Assembly: GCA_016550425.1 (NCBI GenBank)
Contig: JABXGS010000028.1
Span: 1-29,715 of the forward strand
DNA length: 29,715 nucleotides
Reading direction: 5' to 3'
DNA from: an archaeon
Lineage (GTDB): Archaea > Asgardarchaeota > Hermodarchaeia > Hermodarchaeales > Hermodarchaeaceae
Part shown: one piece after another, positions 24,945-29,715 of the stretch
How positions within the stretch are numbered: the stretch's first letter is position 1
Layout: the number at the start of each line of letters is the position of its first letter
Notes under the pieces: generated by a model
Databases searched by the model: none
Told to the model about the DNA's origin: nothing
The model's input: the letters and a program-made list of their open reading frames with translations, nothing else
Program-made: the position numbers and the translations under genes

Positions 24945-25102
24945 GTACAGGCAGACCACAAGCTGGAGGGTTCCCAAAAAGAAGGGTCTGCCTGTACGGG
25001 GCGGTTTATCCGCCATTTCCAGGGCACCACTTAATGCCCTAGAAACCCATGCGTATTCCCTGGACTACTGTTCTGGAAGGTATGTGGTCGCAAAACCACG
25101 TA
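24945..25102 (+). ncRNA. Structured element, copy 1 of 2 (undescribed)
   Basis: Four hairpins in order: P1 GTACAGGCAGACC (24945-24957) with GGTCTGCCTGTAC (24985-24997), 13 perfect pairs; P2 GGCGG (25000-25004) with CCGCC (25010-25014); P3 CCAGGGCA (25019-25026) with TGCCCTAG (25035-25042), eight positions with one C-A mismatch; a conserved single-stranded AAACCCATGCG; then P4 TATGTGGT (25081-25088) with ACCACGTA (25095-25102). The same order recurs in copy 2 with different bases but kept pairing. Strand is not settled: the upstream TATA and a U-G pair in P4 favour plus, while the C-A mismatch in P3 would be a G-U pair on the minus strand. Confidence 0.6.
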
Positions 25103-25120
25103 ACCAGCGTAATGGAAGTG

Positions 25121-25273
25121 GTACAGGCAGATCCTTGCAGGAGGCTAAGAAAATGTGATCTGCCTGTACGAGCGGTTTGTTCCGCAAATTCTAGGATGCT
25201 TCCCATCATCCTAGAAACCCACGCGATTTCCCTGGAGTCAGTGTTGTGGAAGGATGGCCAAAGAGGTTGCCAT
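25121..25273 (+). ncRNA. Structured element, copy 2 of 2 (undescribed)
   Basis: P1 is GTACAGGCAGATC (25121-25133) with GATCTGCCTGTAC (25157-25169), 13 perfect pairs, where one C-G of copy 1 has become T-A on both sides. P2 is GCGG (25172-25175) with CCGC (25182-25185). P3 is CTAGGATG (25191-25198) with CATCCTAG (25207-25214), eight perfect pairs around an 8-nt loop, with three compensatory pair changes against copy 1. The block AAACCCACGCG and then CCCTGGA and GGAAGG are conserved. P4 is ATGGC (25254-25258) with GCCAT (25269-25273). The tail overlaps the 3' end of the minus-strand membrane-protein gene. Confidence 0.6.
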
Positions 25274-25588
25274 CAAAATCAGCAGGATGCAAAGGCAAGC
25301 CAAGGCTAAGAGAATACACTGAAACCAAGTTTCTGTGATATTGTTGAGAAACCAAGTGGCTAGCCTAAGTGATAACATTTCCTGGGTTCTATCAACGTCA
25401 GATGAAAAAATAGGATTAGAGCCTGTCAAATTGGAAGGACTTGTGACCGGAGCTGGATTTGCTTGTGTTTCTACAGGCACGATATTCACGTGAAATCCAA
25501 AATAGAATCCAGCGGCTACGAAAATCGTTAGTAAGAAAAGTGCCCACCTTTTTGATGTGGACCAGTTCATCGACTGTCGTCGAGTCAT
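25238..25588 (-). CDS. Small protein with two membrane spans, unknown function
   Basis: The 116-residue product from the ATG at 25588 has one hydrophobic span near the N-terminus (WALFLLTIFVAAGFYFGF, about 15-32), a Pro/Ser/Asn-rich middle probably outside the membrane, and a second span at the C-terminus (WFQCILLALACLCILLILMA). GGAG precedes the ATG by three bases and GAGGG by ten; a TTG at 25597 would add three residues. No family is recognised. Its last codons and stop lie inside structured element copy 2, so gene and element overlap on opposite strands or share a transcript. Confidence 0.55.
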   Translation of the reverse strand: MTRRQSMNWSTSKRWALFLLTIFVAAGFYFGFHVNIVPVETQANPAPVTSPSNLTGSNPIFSSDVDRTQEMLSLRLATWFLNNITETWFQCILLALACLCILLILMATSLAILPQH

Positions 25589-25627
25589 CAGCTCCAATCC
25601 CTCAGTGGCGCTGTCTTTTTTTTCTCT

Positions 25628-25636
25628 TATAAATAT
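25628..25636 (+). promoter_or_regulatory. TATA box of pyrG
   Basis: TTATAAATA is a strong archaeal TATA box, 65-73 bases before the pyrG ATG, predicting a start near 25658-25660 and a leader of about 40 bases. A T8 tract lies just upstream (25616-25623). Confidence 0.6.
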
Positions 25637-25654
25637 GTAATGATGGAGGCACTA

Positions 25655-25671
25655 GCTAGCTTACCGCTAGC
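25655..25671 (+). promoter_or_regulatory. Two GCTAGC sites at the pyrG transcription start, operator candidate
   Basis: The palindrome GCTAGC occurs at 25655-25660 and again at 25666-25671. The centres are 11 bases apart, one DNA turn, right over the predicted transcription start. The two also form an inverted repeat, so a leader hairpin is an alternative reading. The same hexamer lies at 24931-24936 near the promoter of the structured element. Confidence 0.35.
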
Positions 25672-25700
25672 CTTATGTAGTGGTTAGTAAAGGAGGAAAT

Positions 25701-27359
25701 ATGCCTAAGTTTATTTTTGTAACAGGTGGGGTCTTGTCCGGAATCGGAAAAGGGCATACCACTGCAAGTATTGCTAAGCTGTTACAGTTTCGTGGCTATG
25801 AAATCGATTTAGTAAAAATTGATCCATATCTCAATGTAGATCCTGGTACCTTAAATCCCGTTGAGCATGGAGAGCCGTTCATTACCGATCAGGTTTTTGA
25901 ATTTAATCCGGCTCCTAGTTTTGAATATACTTCTGCAGAAGTGGATCAGGATTTCGGGACCTATGAGCGGTTTATTGGTCGGGCGATTCATCCTCGGAAT
26001 AATATCACTTCTGGACAGGTCTATCTGAGTGTGATTTTGCAGGAACGATTGGGAACGTTCTTGGGGAAGACGGTCCAAATTATTCCACATGTCACTGATG
26101 AGATTAAACGCCGTTTACGAGATGTTGGACGTGCTGTGAAGGGATTAGATGTTGTTATGGTTGAAATCGGAGGGACTGTAGGAGATATTGAAGCAGCACC
26201 TTTTCTGGAAGCGATCAGACAGTTTCGGCTGGAAGAGGATTCGTGTGATACCCTACTAGCACATGTGACCCTTGTTCCTTTATTGTCTACTGTTGGTGAA
26301 TTGAAAACTAAACCCACCCAACACTCAGTAAAGCAACTACAGGCCTTGGGATTACAACCTGATGTGATTATTGCACGGGGTAAGATCTCGCTCACAGAAG
26401 ATGCACGTCGGAAAATCGCTTTACACAGTAATGTTCCCCAGGAGGCTGTCATCTCTAATCCGGATCTTGATGAAATCTATGAATTGCCCTTGAAATTTTA
26501 TGAGCAGGGATTGGATGCAATTATTCTTCAGCGATTGGAAATGATGGCTCGACCACCAGCTGGGATGGCAGCTTGGCAACAAGTGGTGGAACGTTTCGTG
26601 AATACTTCCAGGCACCTTCGTGTTGCTATGCCTGGGAAATATGTAGCCATGGCTGATACCTATGTTAGCATTAATGAGGCTTTGCGAGCTGCCGGAGCCC
26701 ATCAGGGTACAGCCGTGAGTATTGATGTGGTTGATTCGGAACAACTGGAGGAAAATGAGAACGCGAGGAATCAACTCCTTCAATATGATGGACTGCTACT
26801 CACTCCGGGGTTTGGCACCCGTGGAACTGAGGGAATGATTCGTGCAGCTTGGATAGCTGTTGAAAAGGATTTACCCTTTCTTGGTATTTGCTTTGGCGCA
26901 CAACTACTCTTCGTAGCCTTGTGTCGAAACGCACTTGGGATGAAAAAAGCGAATAGCACCGAGCTTGATGAGAACACACCCTACCCCGTTGTCGATTTTC
27001 TTCCAGAACAAAAGGAGGTTGAAGAGAAAGGAGGAACCATGCGACTAGCAGGGCATCCCGTCCATATTAGACCTTCTACAAAACTGCGGAGTATCTACAA
27101 GAAATCGAAGGTCCGTGAACGATTCCGACACCGTTATCACCTAATGTGGGATCCCGCCAAAAAAGCGGAAGAGATTGGCTTGCTCGTTTCAGCTACGGAT
27201 AAGACTGGAAAAATCATAAATGCGATTGAAATGGCAGATAAGTTTTGGATGGTCGGCGTTCAGTATCATCCTGAATATATTTCTCGTCCTGATACACCTC
27301 ATCCACTCTATTCTTCCTTTGTAAAAGCAATGCTCCAGCGAAAGCACGCGAAAAGATAA
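25701..27359 (+). CDS. pyrG: CTP synthase PyrG (divergent)
   Basis: Aminates UTP to CTP with glutamine. The 552-residue protein has the synthetase domain (FVTGGVLSGIGKGHTTASIA, KIDPYLNVDPGTLNP, VEIGGTVGDIEAAPFLEA, KPTQHSVKQLQALGLQPDVI) and a glutaminase domain with TPGFGTRGTEG, the nucleophile in LGICFGAQ (C about 396) and the YHPEY His-Glu pair (about 522-525). Between EHGEPFITD and VDQDFGTYERF there is extra sequence (about residues 64-80) where typical enzymes have a short DGxETDLDLG loop; the Asp of that loop appears kept. The ATG at 25701 has a perfect GGAGG four bases upstream; the GTG at 25680 is not used. It stands apart from the other pyr operons, with its own TATA box. Confidence 0.94.
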   Translation: MPKFIFVTGGVLSGIGKGHTTASIAKLLQFRGYEIDLVKIDPYLNVDPGTLNPVEHGEPFITDQVFEFNPAPSFEYTSAEVDQDFGTYERFIGRAIHPRNNITSGQVYLSVILQERLGTFLGKTVQIIPHVTDEIKRRLRDVGRAVKGLDVVMVEIGGTVGDIEAAPFLEAIRQFRLEEDSCDTLLAHVTLVPLLSTVGELKTKPTQHSVKQLQALGLQPDVIIARGKISLTEDARRKIALHSNVPQEAVISNPDLDEIYELPLKFYEQGLDAIILQRLEMMARPPAGMAAWQQVVERFVNTSRHLRVAMPGKYVAMADTYVSINEALRAAGAHQGTAVSIDVVDSEQLEENENARNQLLQYDGLLLTPGFGTRGTEGMIRAAWIAVEKDLPFLGICFGAQLLFVALCRNALGMKKANSTELDENTPYPVVDFLPEQKEVEEKGGTMRLAGHPVHIRPSTKLRSIYKKSKVRERFRHRYHLMWDPAKKAEEIGLLVSATDKTGKIINAIEMADKFWMVGVQYHPEYISRPDTPHPLYSSFVKAMLQRKHAKR

Positions 27360-27399
27360 GGGAAATAAGGAACCAAAGTACACCAAGGGCGCGACAACA

Positions 27400-27912
27400 A
27401 TGACTGATTCAGAAATACCTCAAGAAAACGAACTTGTACCGGCCAAGGATCAACCTGGTTTAATACGTCTACGCCCCACGATTGACGAGTACTTCTCCCA
27501 GTTTGCCGATCTTGCAGCAACTCGTTCCACCTGTATTCGGCGTCAAGTTGGTGCAGTTCTTGTACGTGATAAACACATTCTCTCGACTGGTTATAATGGC
27601 GCTCCAGCACATATGAAGCATTGTACTACTGAAACCTGTTTACGGTTAAAAGCCGATGTAAAGCCTGGAGAACGTCATGAATTATGCCGAGGAGTACACG
27701 CTGAACAGAACGCGATTATCCAATGTGCCTTGCATGGTGTAAGTAGCCGGGACGCCACCCTCTATGTGACACATTCTCCTTGCACGATTTGTGCGAAGAT
27801 GTTGATCAACGCTGGTATAAAACGCGTAGTGGTGAAACGCCGATATCCAGATGCAGAAGGTATTCAAATGCTTAAGGATTCGGGAGTCAAAATAGAATTC
27901 TTAGAGAAATAG
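27400..27912 (+). CDS. dCMP deaminase (zinc deoxycytidylate deaminase family)
   Basis: Converts dCMP to dUMP, the precursor of dTMP. The catalytic zinc site is clear: GVHAEQNAI (H100, E102) and SPCTICAKML (C128, C131). The region HCTTETCLRLKADVKPGERHELC holds extra Cys/His typical of the dCMP deaminase group with a second zinc, separating it from cytidine deaminases. Length of 170 aa includes about 25 N-terminal residues before the core. It follows pyrG by 40 bases on the same strand, which groups CTP production with the cytosine-to-uracil route for thymidylate. No inhibitor-binding residues could be judged by eye. Confidence 0.9.
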   Translation: MTDSEIPQENELVPAKDQPGLIRLRPTIDEYFSQFADLAATRSTCIRRQVGAVLVRDKHILSTGYNGAPAHMKHCTTETCLRLKADVKPGERHELCRGVHAEQNAIIQCALHGVSSRDATLYVTHSPCTICAKMLINAGIKRVVVKRRYPDAEGIQMLKDSGVKIEFLEK

Positions 27913-27921
27913 TGCCCACAT

Positions 27922-28308
27922 TTAGCTCTGGGCCTGAAAGCGTTGAACAGCGGTGGCGAGGAATTCACCTAGGGGTTTAAGTTCTGTTTTTTGGTCAGCC
28001 ATGACAAGAAAAATGATTTGATTCTCTCCTCCCACTAATATGAGAAAATGGCGTTCTCCATCGAGAATGACGTGATTCATGGGCCCTGAATCTGTTTGTC
28101 CGATGACAACCTGGGCAGAATGTGCTAGAGCAGCAGCATTTCCGGCGAGAAGGTGTGGGTTTATCCCGACAGGCATTCGATGCTCGATTAGCAAACCTTC
28201 TTGGCTGATTATTGCCCATCCTTTAATCCCATGGTGCTGTTCGAGCTCCGCGATAATTTCACGGAGGATTTCCTCGTGATTTGCATCATGGACTGTAGTT
28301 CTCGCCAT
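27922..28308 (-). CDS. Roadblock/LC7 domain protein
   Basis: The 128-residue protein is a single Roadblock/LC7 domain: an N-terminal helix EEILREIIAELEQHHGIKGW, strands AIISQEGLLIEHRM, a central helix LLAGNAAALAHSAQVVIG, and strands HVILDGERHFLILVGG and QIIFLVMAD. The family regulates small GTPases and their complexes and is greatly expanded in Asgard archaea. No GTPase gene is next to it in this window. It converges with the dCMP deaminase gene (9-bp gap). Minus-strand CTTTTAAG at 28360-28367 is a good TATA candidate, giving a leader of about 28 bases. Confidence 0.88.
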   Translation of the reverse strand: MARTTVHDANHEEILREIIAELEQHHGIKGWAIISQEGLLIEHRMPVGINPHLLAGNAAALAHSAQVVIGQTDSGPMNHVILDGERHFLILVGGENQIIFLVMADQKTELKPLGEFLATAVQRFQAQS

Positions 28309-28359
28309 GTCAGCTTACATCTCGAACCTCAGATAGACTACTAACGCGCCAAGGGGTGT

Positions 28360-28367
28360 CTTAAAAG
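28360..28367 (-). promoter_or_regulatory. TATA-box candidate of the Roadblock gene
   Basis: Minus-strand CTTTTAAG ends 52 bases before the ATG at 28308, predicting a transcript start about 25-28 bases upstream of the gene. Confidence 0.4.
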
Positions 28368-28423
28368 TATTGGGAAATATGTCAAAATACCGAGATTTGT
28401 TGCGAAAAGCACATCTGGAAGAG

Positions 28424-28449
28424 GGGTAGACATAAAACCTCAACTACCC
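28424..28449 (+). promoter_or_regulatory. TATA box inside an inverted repeat, promoter/operator of the DUF3786 gene
   Basis: CATAAAACC (28431-28439) lies about 55-60 bases before the ATG at 28492. It is exactly enclosed by GGGTAG (28424-28429) and CTACCC (28444-28449), a 6-bp inverted repeat. A repressor bound there would block TBP. Confidence 0.35.
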
Positions 28450-28491
28450 AACACTTCTCAATCTGCTCAGTAGTCGGGAGTGATTATAAAC

Positions 28492-29085
28492 ATGACAGAC
28501 ACGGGACAATTTGACTTATGGACTTGGGAAAAGTGCAAAGACACGATTCGCTCTTTACCAGGTCGTCTAGGCTTCCCCCAAGAGGACAAGCTCCGCTTTC
28601 TTGACCTCGAGATCAGCCTTGAGGACGGCACTGTTACCGATCTTACTCTCAATAAACCATTTGATCCTAAAATCGAATACATCTTTTTCCTACTGAACCA
28701 ATATTCCAAGGCGAAAGAAATCCCTCTCACCAATGACCACATTAACTTCAAACAAATATCAGGTGGGCGCGTATATGCATCAGTATTTGAAGACCGTGCC
28801 GTGAAACCTATTGAAAAACATCTTGCTGATACCCCCAAATTATTCGAAGCTGCAGCAAAACAGCTCAAGGGACGTTCTGCCAATATAGGAGACGTAGCAT
28901 ACACGATTTCAGCACTACCCTTAGTTCCATACACATATGTCCTATGGAGGGGTGACGATGAATTTCCTGCCCGTACCAAATTATTCTTCGATGGTTCTGC
29001 TGGTAGTTATCTTGATGCTGAATCGCATACGCATCTTGCTTCTCTTACAACCTATCGCTTATTAGCAATCGCTAAAACGCTCTAG
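28492..29085 (+). CDS. DUF3786 domain protein
   Basis: The product is 197 aa from the ATG at 28492, with GGAG 11 bases upstream (a GTG at 28480 overlaps that site and is less likely). The C-terminal two thirds match the DUF3786 pattern: NFKQISGGRVYASVFEDR, a helical KHLADTPKLFEAAAKQL, GDVAYTISALPLVPYTYVLW, RGDDEFPARTKLFFDGSAGS and YLDAESHTHLASLTTYRLL. No biochemical role is established to my knowledge; members occur in anaerobes using the Wood-Ljungdahl/corrinoid C1 pathway, which agrees with the H4MPT genes here (family recollection, not searched). Confidence 0.82.
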   Translation: MTDTGQFDLWTWEKCKDTIRSLPGRLGFPQEDKLRFLDLEISLEDGTVTDLTLNKPFDPKIEYIFFLLNQYSKAKEIPLTNDHINFKQISGGRVYASVFEDRAVKPIEKHLADTPKLFEAAAKQLKGRSANIGDVAYTISALPLVPYTYVLWRGDDEFPARTKLFFDGSAGSYLDAESHTHLASLTTYRLLAIAKTL

Positions 29086-29215
29086 TGGTGCCTGTTAAAA
29101 CAGAATCGTCTTCTGTTGATTTTTTGTATAATGTTGCTTTTAAGGGTATATACATATTATAATAGTAATTATTATTCTGTCAGAGTAAGGCTGTATTTTC
29201 CATATTGCCCCAAGC

Positions 29216-29222
29216 TATATAT
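29216..29222 (+). promoter_or_regulatory. TATA-box candidate of the 29260 gene
   Basis: TATATAT lies 38-44 bases before the ATG at 29260, predicting a leader of about 15 bases that holds the GAGGG ribosome-binding site. The wider 29120-29230 stretch is very AT-rich, so other boxes are possible. Confidence 0.4.
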
Positions 29223-29259
29223 GTTATGCAGTATTGTGTATATACAAGAGGGATTAAGT

Positions 29260-29511
29260 ATGAGTTCACCCTTGGTCAAATCGCAAACCAGCACTATCCC
29301 TGGGTTACCTGACCACACCTTCAGGTTAGTCAAGATAATCGAGACACGGAAAGACAAGAATAAACGAGATGTTCACTATCTCACCGTCTTTATGGAAACC
29401 TTGGTCGAGGGTCGAGTCACTAGAAAGAAAATAGCTTCCTTGACCCTTTCAGCTGATCAATCAGATGCTCCCACGCTTTCTTGGCAAGCATACATGGAAC
29501 AAGATCTTTAG
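29260..29511 (+). CDS. Unknown 83-residue protein
   Basis: The ATG at 29260 is preceded by GAGGG at seven bases and by a TATA-like run. The open frame continues upstream, but that part is AT-rich promoter sequence. The protein is small, soluble and beta-rich looking: HTFRLVKIIETRKDKNKRD, VHYLTVFMETLVEGRVTRKK and IASLTLSADQSD. I recognise no family. It is followed by a convergent gene. Confidence 0.6.
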   Translation: MSSPLVKSQTSTIPGLPDHTFRLVKIIETRKDKNKRDVHYLTVFMETLVEGRVTRKKIASLTLSADQSDAPTLSWQAYMEQDL

Positions 29512-29537
29512 CTGAACCAGCCTTCACCAGGCCTCCT

Positions 29538-29577
29538 ACTCTTTTAATGAAGATACGTTTACTAACGATAAAAGAGT
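29538..29577. terminator. Inverted repeat between convergent genes, possible two-way terminator
   Basis: ACTCTTTTA (29538-29546) and TAAAAGAGT (29569-29577) are perfect 9-bp complements around a 22-base centre, between the stop of the 83-aa gene and the stop of the convergent edge gene. Each arm carries T4 on the strand leaving a gene. The long loop makes this uncertain. Confidence 0.3.
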
Positions 29578-29715
29578 CATTTGAAGTGGGGTAAAATTTC
29601 TTTACTCGCTAACTCCATTGAAATCCGTTTCTTCGGTCCAATCGGTGAGCCGAAGACAAACTGGGTGATTCCCACTTTCTGCAGGGCTCGTATTTTCTCC
29701 GTGCATTCATCTGGG
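29577..29715 (-). CDS. C-terminus of a luciferase-like F420-dependent oxidoreductase, possibly methylene-H4MPT reductase (Mer)
   Basis: The gene is cut by the window edge; only the last 45 residues are visible, ending in TGA at 29577-29579. They read PDECTEKIRALQKVGITQFV, then FGSPIGPKKRISMELASKEI and LPHFK. This is the C-terminal signature of the bacterial-luciferase-like F420 family, and the GSPIGPKK followed by the EILPHF end is close to Mer, which reduces methylene-H4MPT with F420H2. Other members of the family share this tail, so Mer is likely but not certain. It fits the H4MPT synthesis genes in the rest of the window. Confidence 0.7.
   Translation of the reverse strand, partial: PDECTEKIRALQKVGITQFVFGSPIGPKKRISMELASKEILPHFK

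Noticed and set aside
24945..25273. CRISPR array or insertion-sequence ends
   Set aside because: There are only two copies, each about 150 nt with internal hairpins, with no regular short repeats or spacers, no cas genes and no transposase nearby.
25616..25623. T8 tract as an intrinsic terminator
   Set aside because: No stable hairpin precedes it on the plus strand, and it lies just upstream of the pyrG TATA box; it could end a long plus-strand transcript, but nothing shows this.
28467..28979. 170-codon minus-strand frame opposite the DUF3786 gene
   Set aside because: The plus frame matches a known domain family; the minus frame is Ser/Arg-rich low-complexity sequence typical of an antisense shadow.

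Overview
The window reads as archaeal chromosome, most likely from an Asgard archaeon (Heimdall-/Thor-like). The support is indirect. It carries genes for the tetrahydromethanopterin (H4MPT) cofactor, an archaeal-type PyrB/PyrI aspartate transcarbamoylase, an archaeosortase-like protein, a Roadblock/LC7 protein, TATA-like promoters, and surface proteins with a Trp-rich C-terminal membrane anchor. The lineage is inference; I could not run a phylogeny.

Layout. (1) 1-3300: two plus-strand surface proteins with near-identical C-terminal anchors and near-identical terminator hairpins; the first is cut by the window edge. (2) 3309-6732: minus-strand operon mptA > mptE > dihydropteroate-synthase-like gene (pterin half of H4MPT synthesis). 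(3) 6733-9137: plus-strand genes for a possible small peptide, a 118-aa unknown, a DUF447 protein and RFAP synthase (MptG, which commits to the methanopterin side chain). (4) 9134-11505: minus-strand ATP-grasp carboligase and DUF1464 ASKHA-fold protein. (5) 11684-15558: plus-strand trio of an unknown protein with a CxxC pair and a winged helix, a MinD/ParA-like ATPase and an 832-aa TPR-like solenoid. (6) 15643-22424: two convergent pyrimidine operons, pyrB-pyrI-pyrF/E fusion (+) and pyrD-pyrC-pyrK-archaeosortase (-). Together they cover carbamoyl phosphate to UMP. (7) 22497-24779: a GNAT acetyltransferase, and a PadR regulator paired with a PadR-associated membrane protein. (8) 24900-25280: a tandem pair of about 150-nt structured elements with compensatory base changes, next to a small membrane protein. 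(9) 25701-27912: CTP synthase and dCMP deaminase, completing CTP and dUMP supply. (10) 27922-29715: a Roadblock/LC7 protein, a DUF3786 protein, an 83-aa unknown and, at the edge, the C-terminus of a luciferase-like F420-dependent reductase resembling methylene-H4MPT reductase (Mer).

How it works together. The window joins two house-keeping routes: H4MPT for one-carbon transfer (MptA, MptE, DHPS-like, MptG, plus DUF447, DUF1464 and ATP-grasp companions, and a Mer-like consumer of the cofactor) and de novo pyrimidines from carbamoyl phosphate to CTP and dUMP. Carbamoyl-phosphate synthetase, UMP kinase, MptB and MptD are not in the window. The most novel-looking parts are the tandem structured element at 24945-25273 and the winged-helix/ParA/TPR trio at 11684-15558.
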